Positions 36,953 through 45,847 are shown, counted from the first letter of the stretch. The stretch is DNA of 64,000 bases from Caulobacteraceae bacterium (GCA_947475465.1 CANJLK010000001.1:1-64000); one strand, 5' to 3'. Notes: generated by a model not told the origin, from the letters alone. Made by a program: numbers and translations.

Positions 36953-38208
36953 TTCGGACGGCCATGGGCCTCGCGAAATCGAGAGCAGGACTCGCAGTGT
37001 TAACCCTACTCCTGGCGGGGCTGGGTCAGGCTGCCTGCGCACAATCCGGGGTGTTCGGCGCCGACACCCTGCATGGCCCGGCCGAGATCGGCGTGAGCGG
37101 CGGCGATACGGAGCGGGCCTGGACCGACGGCGGCTTCGGCAAGCTGGCGACCGCCAGGAAGGGCTTCGACGTCACCCAGGCCGCGCTCGAGTGGAAGCCC
37201 GACTTCAACTTCGCGGTCAGCGGCGTCGTCAGCGCGGTCTACCAGTCAGCCACCCGTCCGGGCCTCGATCTCGGCGAAGCCTATCTGAAGCTGAAGGCGC
37301 CGCCGACAGGTCTGGGCAAGATCTCGGCGCGGGCGGGGCTCTTCTATCCGCCGGTTTCCGAAGAGCACGACGGCGTCGCCTGGACGACCCCGGACATGTT
37401 GAGCGCCTCGGTGCTGAACAGCTGGGTGGGCGAGGAGGTCAAGGTGACCGGCGCCGAGGTCACCCTGCAGCGGCCGCTGGGCGAGGGCCATATCGAGGTC
37501 ACCGCGGGCGCCTTCGGCTGGGACGATACAGCCGGCACCCTGCTCACCTTCCGCGGTTGGGCAGGCCACGAGGTGCGGGCCGGCGCGCGGACCGAATTCC
37601 CCCTGCCGCCGCTGTCGCCTTTCGCCTCGATGTTCCAGCCCAGGGACACCTATCCGAACCGCGAATTGGACAATCGGGCCGGGTTCTATGGGCGGATCGA
37701 ATGGCGCCCTGGCGCCCCGGTCAGCTTCAACGCCTTTTACTACGACAACGCCGGCAACCGCACGGCGGTGGACGCCGAGGGGCAATGGGCGTGGGAGACG
37801 CGTTTCGCCAACCTGGGCCTGAAATGGGAGCCCAGCGAGACGACGAGGGTCCTGGCGCAGGCCATGAACGGCGAGACCCTGATGGGCTATGTCATGCCGG
37901 GCGGCATCTGGTTCGACATGGGGTTCCAGTCGGCCTATGTGCTCGCCGCCCACAAGATCGGCGACGATACCGTGAGCGGCCGGATTGAGACCTTCCGCAC
38001 CCACGACCGCACATTCCAGGCCATCGACAACAACAACGAGCACGGCTGGGCCCTGACGGCGGCCTGGCGGCATCGGCTGGCCCGCCACGCCGATGTGTTT
38101 CTGGAGGCCGAGCATATGGCCTCCGACCGCCCGTCGCGCATCTATGCCGGCGATGCGGCCCACCAGGACGAGACCCTGTTGCGTTCGGCCCTACGGCTCA
38201 GCTTCTAG
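36949..38208 (+). CDS. Predicted outer membrane beta-barrel (porin-like) protein
   Basis: 419 aa, GTG start overlapping the EAL stop by 4 nt. After a signal peptide (AVLTLLLAGLGQAACAQ) the sequence alternates aromatic and polar residues in short strands. It ends in RSALRLSF, with the C-terminal Phe used for outer membrane insertion. Segments such as GEAYLKLKAP and ARAGLFYPPVSEEHDG resemble porins of the OprO/OprP or DUF-type class. No exact family is recognised. It closes the cupredoxin-EAL-porin operon and is followed by hairpins. Confidence 0.75.
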   Translation: MIRTAMGLAKSRAGLAVLTLLLAGLGQAACAQSGVFGADTLHGPAEIGVSGGDTERAWTDGGFGKLATARKGFDVTQAALEWKPDFNFAVSGVVSAVYQSATRPGLDLGEAYLKLKAPPTGLGKISARAGLFYPPVSEEHDGVAWTTPDMLSASVLNSWVGEEVKVTGAEVTLQRPLGEGHIEVTAGAFGWDDTAGTLLTFRGWAGHEVRAGARTEFPLPPLSPFASMFQPRDTYPNRELDNRAGFYGRIEWRPGAPVSFNAFYYDNAGNRTAVDAEGQWAWETRFANLGLKWEPSETTRVLAQAMNGETLMGYVMPGGIWFDMGFQSAYVLAAHKIGDDTVSGRIETFRTHDRTFQAIDNNNEHGWALTAAWRHRLARHADVFLEAEHMASDRPSRIYAGDAAHQDETLLRSALRLSF

Positions 38209-38305
38209 AGCGCTACCCGCACCGATAGGCTCGGTACGGCGCCCTAGATTTCTGTGTTGTCGCGCAATTTGACGACGAACCGGGTCCCACTTCGTCGAAT
38301 TGCGC
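38209..38305. repeat. Two hairpins in the convergent porin/cupredoxin gap, the second a dispersed-type palindrome
   Basis: The first is an imperfect hairpin at 38210-38242 (ACCGA/TCGGT core). The second pairs 38262-38275 with 38292-38305 (13 of 14, plus one G-U) around a loop with CCGGGTCCCAC. The GCGCAATT...AATTGCGC arms with a central CGGGTCCCAC resemble the intergenic palindromes scattered through many alphaproteobacterial genomes. Placement between convergent genes fits a bidirectional terminator. Confidence 0.65.
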
Positions 38306-38311
38306 TCCGGA

Positions 38312-38935
38312 TCACATCGCCATTTTCTTGCGCCGCGCGCTGGGCGGGCGCAGGTCCAGCACCACGGTTTCGCGCGGCCCGGCGACCGGTTTGGCCAGCG
38401 GCGCACGGGCCTTCATGTCCGGGTGCCAGACGGTCATGCTCGCGGGCCCGCCGGGCAGGCCTCGGATCACCGCGTCGCCTGCTGCATTCGTCTTGGCCGT
38501 ATACGGACTATCGGTGACATAGATGAAACCGATCATCTGATCGTGGATGTTGCAGCCGAGCGGCACGATCCCGGCCTTGTCGAAGACCACCGTCCGTTCC
38601 TGCTGCTCGCCATAGAGCTTCAACTCGAAGCGCTTGGCGGCGGAGAAGGAATAGACGTGGTGGCGCACCTTGTCCTTGTTGGGAAAACCGACCTCGCTGC
38701 CCACCGGCACGATCAGGACGTACGGATTGAAGGCGATATTCTGCTGGGTCATGGTCAAAGGCCAGCTGAAGCGGACGGGCCCGGGCGACGCCGCCCCCGA
38801 CGCGGGCTTCGCCACCACCACGGCGTCCTGCAGGACCGTCCCGTCGTCGCCCCGGACGCTGACCACGAGGTCAGCGGCGGTCGCCGGACCGGCCACCAGA
38901 AGGGCGGCGCACAGCAGTAAAGCGAGGCGGCGCAT
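38312..38935 (-). CDS. Secreted cupredoxin-like protein, copy B (paralogue of 33978-34619)
   Basis: 207 aa with a signal peptide ending ATAAD. It shares with copy A the runs VLIVPVGSEV, HHVYSFSAA, FELKLYG and GCNIHDQM, so the putative ligands His, Cys, His and Met are conserved. The C-terminus differs and is basic (RRKKMAM). It points away from copy A's operon and divergent from the DUF3034-type gene. The paralogue pair frames the EAL and porin genes, suggesting an old duplication with orientation change. Confidence 0.82.
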   Translation of the reverse strand: MRRLALLLCAALLVAGPATAADLVVSVRGDDGTVLQDAVVVAKPASGAASPGPVRFSWPLTMTQQNIAFNPYVLIVPVGSEVGFPNKDKVRHHVYSFSAAKRFELKLYGEQQERTVVFDKAGIVPLGCNIHDQMIGFIYVTDSPYTAKTNAAGDAVIRGLPGGPASMTVWHPDMKARAPLAKPVAGPRETVVLDLRPPSARRKKMAM

Positions 38936-39032
38936 GACCCCGAATTAAGGCCTTGGGTTGAAGGAGCTGTAAAGAAATGCTGACTAAGGGTTGCGTACGC
39001 GTCATGCAGGGCGCGCCGGTTCGAGTGGTTCG

Positions 39033-39908
39033 ATGCGTGGATTTCGAGCGGCGGCGGGGGTCGCGGCGGCCCTCGCGGCCTATGCCGCCCACGCGGATGG
39101 CCAGGAGCTTCGGCCTTCGGGCAAGCTGCTCCTGACCGGCGGCGTCAGCGATGTCGAAGGGGCCGGCGGAGGCGGGCTCGCCACCTGGGCGACCATCACC
39201 GGATATGAGACCCGCGACGGGATCGGCGCCAACCTGCACGGCACGATGGTCGACCTGCCGGATTATCGGTTCACAGCATTTGGCGGGGCGGTGGGGTTCC
39301 TGGACCGGATCGAGATTTCCTATGCCCGCCAGGCCTTCGACACCGGCGACACGGGCGCCAAGCTCGGCATCGGCAAGGGCTTCACCTTCCACCAGGACGT
39401 GTTCGGCGCGAAGCTGCGGGTGGCCGGCGACGCGGTCTATGGACAGGACCGTTGGCTGCCGCAGGTGGCCGTGGGCGCGCAGTTCAAGAAGGCCGACCGC
39501 GGCGCGCTCGTGAAGGCCCTGGGCGCCAAGGATGACCAGGGCGTCGACTGGTACGTGGCGGCCACCAAGGTGCTCCTGGACCAGAGCCTGGTGCTGGACG
39601 GGACCATCCGCGCCACCAAGGCCAACCAGACGGGCCTGCTGGGCTTCGGGGGGCCGAAGAACGACGGCTACCAGGCGCAATTCGAGGGCTCGGCCGCCCT
39701 GCTGCTGACCCGCAGGCTGGCGGTCGGGGTCGAATACCGCACTAAGCCCGACAATCTGGGTCTCAAGGAAGACGACTGGATGGACGTCTTCGCCGCCTAT
39801 GCGGTCAACAAGACGCTCTCGGTCACGGCCGGATACGCCGACCTTGGCGAGATCGCGACCTTCGGGGGCCAGCGAGGGCTCTATCTTTCCGTCCAGGCGG
39901 GATTTTAG
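39033..39908 (+). CDS. DUF3034-like secreted/outer membrane protein
   Basis: 291 aa from the ATG at 39033, which gives a signal peptide (AAAGVAAALAAYAAHADG); the frame is open upstream. The mature part alternates strands, with GLATWATITGYETRDGIGAN and KLGIGKGFTFHQDVFGAKLRV, and ends in LYLSVQAGF, a C-terminal Phe typical of outer membrane barrels. I recognise it as DUF3034-like; its function is unknown. It is 4 nt upstream of the truncated haemoglobin gene, so the two are coupled. Confidence 0.8.
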   Translation: MRGFRAAAGVAAALAAYAAHADGQELRPSGKLLLTGGVSDVEGAGGGGLATWATITGYETRDGIGANLHGTMVDLPDYRFTAFGGAVGFLDRIEISYARQAFDTGDTGAKLGIGKGFTFHQDVFGAKLRVAGDAVYGQDRWLPQVAVGAQFKKADRGALVKALGAKDDQGVDWYVAATKVLLDQSLVLDGTIRATKANQTGLLGFGGPKNDGYQAQFEGSAALLLTRRLAVGVEYRTKPDNLGLKEDDWMDVFAAYAVNKTLSVTAGYADLGEIATFGGQRGLYLSVQAGF

Positions 39909-39912
39909 GATA

Positions 39913-40398
39913 ATGATCCGTTTGCTGACGATATCCGCCGCTGTTTGCCTGGCTATGGCCGCGACGCCCCTCCTGGCGGCGGAAAAGCCGGTCGATCCCT
40001 ATGTCCAGTCGAACGCCAACGCCGGCGTGACGCCCTTTGCCGGCGACGAGATGCTGCGCGCCTTCCACGGGCCGCAAGGCGTCTCGCGCATCGTTGACGA
40101 GATGCTGGCGAGGGTCACGACGGATCCCAGGACCAAGGAGATCTTCGCGGCCACCGACATGGAACGGCTGCGCCGGGTGCTCAAGGAGCAGATCGTCTAC
40201 ATCCTGGGCGGCAAGGTCGACTACACCGGGCGCGACATGAAGACGGCGCACAGGGACCAGGGCGTCCAGCAGACCGACTTCAACATCCTTGTGGAGCATC
40301 TGCAGACCGCCATGGACCACGAGCACGTGGCCTTCCGGGCGCAGAACCGGCTTCTGGCCAAGCTCGCCCCGATGGAACGCGACGTCGTCGTCCGCTGA
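39913..40398 (+). CDS. Group I truncated haemoglobin with signal peptide
   Basis: 161 aa. The ATG at 39913 follows AGGATA and gives a clear Sec signal (LLTISAAVCLAMAATPLLAAE), predicting a periplasmic globin. The globin domain (about 38-155) shows VSRIVDEMLARVTTDP, IVYILGG and DYTGRDMKTAH. The proximal haem ligand is most likely His113. Where many trHb-I proteins have FY at B9-B10, this one has ML, so the usual distal Tyr seems absent. An O2, NO or CO-binding role is inferred from the family. Confidence 0.87.
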   Translation: MIRLLTISAAVCLAMAATPLLAAEKPVDPYVQSNANAGVTPFAGDEMLRAFHGPQGVSRIVDEMLARVTTDPRTKEIFAATDMERLRRVLKEQIVYILGGKVDYTGRDMKTAHRDQGVQQTDFNILVEHLQTAMDHEHVAFRAQNRLLAKLAPMERDVVVR

Positions 40399-40743
40399 TG
40401 CCAAGCGCCCGCATCTGACGTCGTGGGTGATCGCCAGCGGAATCTGCCGCCAGATCGCGCAGCAGGCGGCCTGACGCCCTAACCTGGGTCAGATCGGTGC
40501 AATGCACGATGAAGGCCTTCGCCGCGCGGGCGGCGACAGCCGCCAGGTGCTAAGACTGTGGCATTCACTCGCGTGTCGTGACGGCGGTCGCGGACTCCGA
40601 ACATGCCAGCCTTCGGCATCGAATGGCTCCTGGGCGTGCAAATTGCAGGATCTGACGCCGCAAAGCCCAGTTTCGATTGGCGGTTCGGCGATACAGGGGC
40701 CTAAATCCGACAGATCGACGACCAATTCGGGCGGAATGCCAAA
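40399..40743. other. 345-nt spacer with no convincing gene
   Basis: Between the globin gene and the Lrp regulator. Short open frames cross it on both strands, but they show no ribosome sites, no recognisable motifs, and the longest one overlaps the Lrp gene in another frame. I found no T-tailed hairpin or repeat. It presumably holds the lrp promoter and the end of the globin transcript. Confidence 0.5.
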
Positions 40744-41169
40744 ATGGACGACCTTGACGAACATCTTCTGGGACGGCTGCGCGAGAATGCGCGGGCCCCG
40801 GTGGCCGAACTGGCCCGCGCGCTAGGGCTGTCACGCACCACTATCCAGAGCCGTCTGGCGCGGCTGGAGCGCACCGGCGTCATCGCCGGCTATTCGGTCA
40901 AGCTGTCGGAGGCGCGCGAGGCGGCGCTGATCCACGCCTATGTGATGCTGACGGTCGAGCCGAAGCAGGCGGCGGCGGTCATCGCCGCCCTGAAGCGCCT
41001 GTCCGGCGTGCGGATCTTGCAGTCGGTGAGCGGGCCTTGCGACATGATCGCGACGGTAGAGGCCGCCAACGTCAGCGAAATGGACGCCCTGATCGACGAG
41101 ATCGGCGGGCTGAAGGGCGTGGAGCGGACCAACAGCGCCATCGTCCTGGCCACCAAGCTCGACCGGTAG
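40744..41169 (+). CDS. Lrp/AsnC family transcriptional regulator
   Basis: 141 aa, slightly short. The N-terminal helix-turn-helix (LGRLRENARAPVAELARALGLSRTTIQSRLARLERTG split over residues 8-45) is followed by the RAM/AsnC ligand domain (VMLTVEPKQAAAVIAALKRL and SGPCDMIATVEA). Such proteins respond to amino acids and form octamers. The targets are unknown; the gene is convergent with the flavodoxin-like gene. Confidence 0.92.
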   Translation: MDDLDEHLLGRLRENARAPVAELARALGLSRTTIQSRLARLERTGVIAGYSVKLSEAREAALIHAYVMLTVEPKQAAAVIAALKRLSGVRILQSVSGPCDMIATVEAANVSEMDALIDEIGGLKGVERTNSAIVLATKLDR

Positions 41170-41217
41170 AGCGGCGCCAATCGATCCGGGCCTTCGCGGG
41201 GATGACTTGCGGCGCGG

Positions 41218-42303
41218 TCACTTCTGCCGCGGCGATTTCAGCGCCGCGCCGCCTTGCAGAAAACGGCCCATGCGGTCGCCCTGCACGGCCTCCAGCAGAG
41301 CCCTGGCGGCGTTCTTGACCTCCTCCTGGATGGCGGTGTCGGCGTCGAGTTCGTCGTGGCTGGTGGCGTAGGGCTTCCAGTAGCCGATGTAGCGGTCGAG
41401 CTCGGCGGTGGGGCCGGCTGGGCACAGATCCATGAAGCAAAGCCAGTCGTGCAGGGCGCGGCGCACATTCTCGGCGCCCTCCACGTCGCCGTGCACGACG
41501 CAGGCGAACTGCCGGCCCGCCAGGTGACGCGGATAGTCCCAGCCGTCGAGTTCCACCTGCTTGGCCTTCAGGGCGTCCTTGCCGTGGGTGAGGGTCGGAT
41601 CGGGGTTGCCTCCGTCGGCGCAGACCAGCCGGTCGATCATCAGCTTGAGCGGCGAGGAGGTCATGTACCAGTTCACCGGGGTGACGATCATGATCCCATG
41701 GGCTTCGACCCACATGGGGTAGATCTCGTTCATCCAGTCCTGGGTCTGGCCGAGGGAATGGTTCGGATAGCAGGAACAGGGCCAGTGACAGAGCGCCGCG
41801 GCGGTCGAGAAGCAGGCCTTGCAGGGGTGGATATGGCGGCCATAGCCGGCGGCCATTTCGGACAGGTCAATGACGCGAACCTCGGTGTCCGCAGGCGCGC
41901 CAAGGATGTCGCGGGCCATCTCCGTAAACCGCCAGGACTTGGACATCTCGCCGGGACAGGTGTGCTCGCTGCGGGATGAGGCGTTGATCAGCAGGAACCG
42001 CATGGGCCCCGACTTGTCGTCGTGGCGGGCCTGGGCGGCCTGGATGGCGTCTCGGGCCGCGATCCAGTCGACAGACAGATCGTAGTCGGGGTCGGCGAAG
42101 CCCGGCCCGGCCTTGCGGGTGACGGGCGATTTTCGGCCCTGCACATAGCCATCCCACGCCACGGCGGCGATCCGCTCCAGTTCCGCGTCGAGGGGCCGGA
42201 AGGCGGGGTCCTGGAACTGGCTCTTGAACCGCGCCTTGAACTCGGGCTGCGACAGCTGCGGATCGGGCATGCCCTTGCGGGGTTGCGGGGCGGTCTGGGG
42301 CAT
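41218..42303 (-). CDS. Flavodoxin-like FMN reductase with Cys cluster
   Basis: 361 aa. ATG at 42303 has a strong AGGAGGA site. About 100 N-terminal residues of unknown type precede an NADPH-dependent FMN reductase fold (MRFLLINASSRSEHTCPGEM for the phosphate loop, VTPVNWYMTSSPLKLMIDRL for the flavin region). A striking cluster C161, C164, C172, C176, C178 sits between, as in iron-sulfur flavoproteins but with different spacing. It follows a thioredoxin-reductase-like gene by 43 nt on the same strand. A quinone, metal or nitro-compound reductase role is plausible. Confidence 0.82.
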   Translation of the reverse strand: MPQTAPQPRKGMPDPQLSQPEFKARFKSQFQDPAFRPLDAELERIAAVAWDGYVQGRKSPVTRKAGPGFADPDYDLSVDWIAARDAIQAAQARHDDKSGPMRFLLINASSRSEHTCPGEMSKSWRFTEMARDILGAPADTEVRVIDLSEMAAGYGRHIHPCKACFSTAAALCHWPCSCYPNHSLGQTQDWMNEIYPMWVEAHGIMIVTPVNWYMTSSPLKLMIDRLVCADGGNPDPTLTHGKDALKAKQVELDGWDYPRHLAGRQFACVVHGDVEGAENVRRALHDWLCFMDLCPAGPTAELDRYIGYWKPYATSHDELDADTAIQEEVKNAARALLEAVQGDRMGRFLQGGAALKSPRQK

Positions 42304-42346
42304 GCCGGGGTTCCTCCTGCTCCCCGAGCGAACGGCGGCGTGCGGC

Positions 42347-43246
42347 CTAGGTTCCGGCGGCGGCGCTGAGGGCGTTGTGGATTGCGGTCGCGGCGACCGC
42401 ACCCTCGCCTTGGGCCGTCGAAATCTGGTTGAGGCCGCGGACCACGTCGCCGGCGGCATAGAGGCCAAGGATCGAGGTCTCCTGGCGCTCGCTGACCACC
42501 AGCCGGCCGCTCTCGTCGAGCTTGGCGCCGGCCTGGACCGCCAGGTGGTTACGCGAGGTGACGCCAAGGCCTGAATAGAGACTGTCGAAAGTATGTGGCC
42601 CATCGGGGCCGAAGCAGAGCGCGGAGATCCGGCGCCGGTCGATGACCACGCTTTCGATGCCGGTTTCAATCACCGCGACCCCCGCCCGCGCCAGCGCACC
42701 CCGGGCATCGTCGGGCAGGTCCTGCGCCGCGCCCAGGTGGATGAGGCTGACGGCGCGGCTGTAGGTGGTGAGGAAGATCGCCTCGCGGGCGGCGTGAGCG
42801 TCCTTGCCCAGCACGCCGATGCTTTGGTCCCTCACCTCGTAGCCATCGCAGATCGGACAGGCGCGCAGCAGGCCCCGGGCGACCAGATCCTCGACACCGG
42901 GGAGGTCCGGCTCGTTGTCCACCACGCCGGTGGCCAGGATGACCTTGCGCGCAGCGACTGTCCGGGACCCGCAGCGAAGCTCGAAGGCCTCGGATCCGGG
43001 GGCCAGGGCGTCCACCCGGTCGCTGACGATGCGCGCGCCATACTGTTCGGCCTGCCGGCGCATGCGCGACAGCAGGGCCTTGCCCTGCACGCCGTGGGGG
43101 AAACCTGGATGGTTGTGGCTGCGAGGAATGCGGGCGCAGCGGCTGGCCCCGGCGTCGATCACCAACACCCCTCGCCGAAACCTCGCCAGGTAGATGGCGG
43201 CGGTCAGGCCCGCAGGCCCCGCGCCGACCACGACACAATCGTCCAT
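42347..43246 (-). CDS. Thioredoxin-reductase-like NAD(P)/FAD oxidoreductase
   Basis: 299 aa, the length of low-molecular-weight thioredoxin reductases. The FAD motif is [18 protein letters not shown] and the second FAD motif is [12 protein letters not shown]. The redox-active pair reads CPICDG (C130 and C133) instead of the usual CATCDG. The NADPH motif around [10 protein letters not shown] is weak (GxGxxA is not intact), so cofactor preference is uncertain. It is co-oriented with the Cys-rich flavodoxin and may be its electron donor. Confidence 0.85.
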   Translation of the reverse strand: MDDCVVVGAGPAGLTAAIYLARFRRGVLVIDAGASRCARIPRSHNHPGFPHGVQGKALLSRMRRQAEQYGARIVSDRVDALAPGSEAFELRCGSRTVAARKVILATGVVDNEPDLPGVEDLVARGLLRACPICDGYEVRDQSIGVLGKDAHAAREAIFLTTYSRAVSLIHLGAAQDLPDDARGALARAGVAVIETGIESVVIDRRRISALCFGPDGPHTFDSLYSGLGVTSRNHLAVQAGAKLDESGRLVVSERQETSILGLYAAGDVVRGLNQISTAQGEGAVAATAIHNALSAAAGT

Positions 43247-43337
43247 CTCGAGAGCCTGCTCCTAACTGAACGGCGTAAACCTGCCTTCAATACTGGTGCT
43301 TCAAGGTGTGGCGGCAAATGGGGTTCCCGCCGGCGCC

Positions 43338-45845
43338 ATGAAGTCCCTCTCCCGCAGGTTCCTGATCAGCGTCGGGCTGATGTCGCTGGTCATGACCGTG
43401 CTCGGCAGCCTGTGCGCCTTCGTGGTCTTCGAACGCGAGTTGTCCAACCGCCAGATCGCCTACCTGACGGACTATGTCCGGGAGCGGTCGAGCAACATCG
43501 ACCGGCGGTTCTCAAACCTCGCCGGCCTGCACCGCTCGGCGGCGGCCGAGCTGGAGCGCCGGATGAACCGCATTCCGCCCGCCGAGGTGGCCCGGCTTGC
43601 GGAGGTCTATTTCCCGCTGCAGGCCGACGGCACGCGCCGGAGCCGGCCGCAATTCTTCGACGGCGTGATGCACGACGGCGAGTTCACCTATGGGGTGGGC
43701 GCCTTCCTGTCGCGCGGACGAAGCGTGCCGACCGACGAGATGCGCGCCCTGGTCGCGTCCTTCGACCTGGTGAGCGACTTCGGCCAGGCGGCGCGCCGCG
43801 ACTACGACAACTTCTACTTCTTCACGCCATCGACCCGGCTGGTGATGTATGGCCCAGACCGGCCCGACCGGCTGATGTTCTACCGCCACGACGCCCCGGC
43901 CGACCTGGACATCAGCGGCGAAGAGATGGCCAGGCTGACATTGCCCAGGTTCGACGCCGACCGGGCCACCCGCTGCACCAACCTCCAGCGGCTGATCCAG
44001 GACAACAAGGGCGACCGGCTCGCCACCGCCTGTCTGACGCCGGCCTATGTGAACGGGCGGTTCGTGGGCTCCTTCGGCTCCTCGATGGAGCTCACCGGCT
44101 TCTTCACCAATGCGGTGAGCAACACCTTGCCGGGCGCCGCCCCGCTGATCATCACCAACAAGGGCGAGTTGATCGCCTATCCGGGATTTACGGGAAAAGG
44201 GCCCGCCTCGGAGGCCCGGGTGGCCGACTACGAGCAGCGCCTGAGCCTCAAGCGCATGTCGGCGATCCTGGCCAAGGATGGGCGCGACCACGGCGTGATC
44301 ACCAGCCCGGACGGCCGCCAGATCGTCGCCTTCGGCCGGCTGAACGGTCCCAACTGGTATCTGCTGCTGACCTATCCCAAGGCCCTGATGTTCGCGTCGG
44401 CGGCGCGGTCGGCCTCGTGGGTCCTGCTGATCGGCGGCGCGGCGTCCCTCATCCAGGCGCTGGCGGTAGTTCTGATGGCGCGCCGCAGCATTGTGCGGCC
44501 GATGGAACAGCTGGCGGCTTCCTGCGAGCCGGAGGCCTTCGGGCGGTCGGAGCGGCCGGACGTCACCGAGATCGAGCAGCGCCCGGACGAGATCGGCGTG
44601 CTGGCCAAATCGCTGCGCAACGAGCGCGAAAAGGTCGAGCAGGTGCTGGCCTCGCTGGAGGACCGCGTCAGCGAGCGGACCGCCCAGCTCGAGCGGGCGA
44701 ATACCGAGAAGTCGCGCTTCCTGGCCAATATGAGCCATGAGCTGCGCACCCCGCTCAATGGGGTCATCGCCATCTCGGAAACCCTCGCCGACCTGCAGAC
44801 GACGGACAAGGGCCGGGAGCTGGCCGAACTTATCGCCTCCTCAGGCCGGCTGCTGGAGCATGTGCTGACCGACATCCTCGATTTTTCGAAGATCGAGGCG
44901 GGCGAAATCCGCCTGGCCCACGAGCCCTTCAACATGGAGCGGCTGGTGGCCGGCATCGCCGAACTGCACCGGGCCAGCGCCGACAGCCGCGGGCTGCATT
45001 TCGAGTGGCGGGTCGCACCCGAGGCCTCGGGCTGGTTTGCCGGCGACACGGTGCGCCTGACCCAGATCCTTTCGAACCTGCTCAGCAACGCGGTGAAGTT
45101 CACCGAGGCCGGCGCAGTGAAGCTCGACGTGGCCGAGGCTGAGGGGCAGATCGTGTTTACGGTCTCGGACACCGGCATCGGCTTTGACGATGAGGCCCGC
45201 GCCCGGCTGTTCAACCGGTTTGAGCAGGCCGACACCTCCATCCGCCGCCGGTTCGGCGGCACGGGCCTGGGCCTGGCCATCAGCCGCTCCCTGGCCGAGC
45301 TGATGGACGGGCACGTGACAGCTGTTTCGACCCCGGGCAAGGGCTCGACCTTCCGGCTAGTGACCCCCCTTGCGCGCCGCGACGGGCCGGGGGCGCAGGC
45401 GAAGACCCGCAAGGCCGGCCATGTGGACCTGGCCGGACGCCGCATCCTGCTGGCCGAGGATCATCCGACCAACCAGAAGGTCGTGCAGCTGATCCTCGAT
45501 TCAGTGGGCATCGAACCGGTGATCGTCGAGAACGGCGTGCTGGCCCTGGAACAGCTCAAGAGCGAAGCCTTCGACGTCGTGCTGATGGACATGCAGATGC
45601 CCGAACTGGACGGGCTGTCGGCCACCGCTCTGCTACGGGCTCGCGAGCGCGACGAAGGCCTGCCGCGCACGCCGGTGATCATGCTGACCGCCAACGCCCT
45701 GGACGAACATGTGCGCGCCAGCCACGAGGCCGGCGCGGACCTGCACCTGTCCAAGCCGATCCAGGCCCAGGCCCTGATCGAGGCGATCGCACAGGTGATT
45801 GGCCAGGCGGAAGATGATCGCCGTGACGCTTCGGCGGTCGCCTAG
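43338..45845 (+). CDS. Hybrid sensor histidine kinase/response regulator
   Basis: 835 aa. The ATG at 43338 gives MKSLSRRF and TM1 (about 10-30). A roughly 330-residue extracytoplasmic sensor (Cache-like, ending LLLTYPKALMFASAARSASW) comes next. TM2 lies near 360-385, then HAMP and a short coiled coil. HisKA has His467 in NMSHELRTPLNGV. The ATPase shows the G1/F/G2 boxes DTGIGFDDEARARLFNRFEQ and GTGLGLAIS. A C-terminal receiver has Asp751 in VLMDMQMPELDG and the conserved Lys in LSKPI. No output domain is present, so phosphate must pass to another protein. It is divergent from the flavin-enzyme pair. Confidence 0.93.
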   Translation: MKSLSRRFLISVGLMSLVMTVLGSLCAFVVFERELSNRQIAYLTDYVRERSSNIDRRFSNLAGLHRSAAAELERRMNRIPPAEVARLAEVYFPLQADGTRRSRPQFFDGVMHDGEFTYGVGAFLSRGRSVPTDEMRALVASFDLVSDFGQAARRDYDNFYFFTPSTRLVMYGPDRPDRLMFYRHDAPADLDISGEEMARLTLPRFDADRATRCTNLQRLIQDNKGDRLATACLTPAYVNGRFVGSFGSSMELTGFFTNAVSNTLPGAAPLIITNKGELIAYPGFTGKGPASEARVADYEQRLSLKRMSAILAKDGRDHGVITSPDGRQIVAFGRLNGPNWYLLLTYPKALMFASAARSASWVLLIGGAASLIQALAVVLMARRSIVRPMEQLAASCEPEAFGRSERPDVTEIEQRPDEIGVLAKSLRNEREKVEQVLASLEDRVSERTAQLERANTEKSRFLANMSHELRTPLNGVIAISETLADLQTTDKGRELAELIASSGRLLEHVLTDILDFSKIEAGEIRLAHEPFNMERLVAGIAELHRASADSRGLHFEWRVAPEASGWFAGDTVRLTQILSNLLSNAVKFTEAGAVKLDVAEAEGQIVFTVSDTGIGFDDEARARLFNRFEQADTSIRRRFGGTGLGLAISRSLAELMDGHVTAVSTPGKGSTFRLVTPLARRDGPGAQAKTRKAGHVDLAGRRILLAEDHPTNQKVVQLILDSVGIEPVIVENGVLALEQLKSEAFDVVLMDMQMPELDGLSATALLRARERDEGLPRTPVIMLTANALDEHVRASHEAGADLHLSKPIQAQALIEAIAQVIGQAEDDRRDASAVA

Positions 45846-45847
45846 CT

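Noticed and set aside
40502..40825. 107-aa frame in the globin-lrp spacer
   Set aside because: It runs into the lrp gene in another frame, lacks a ribosome site, and has an implausible composition.
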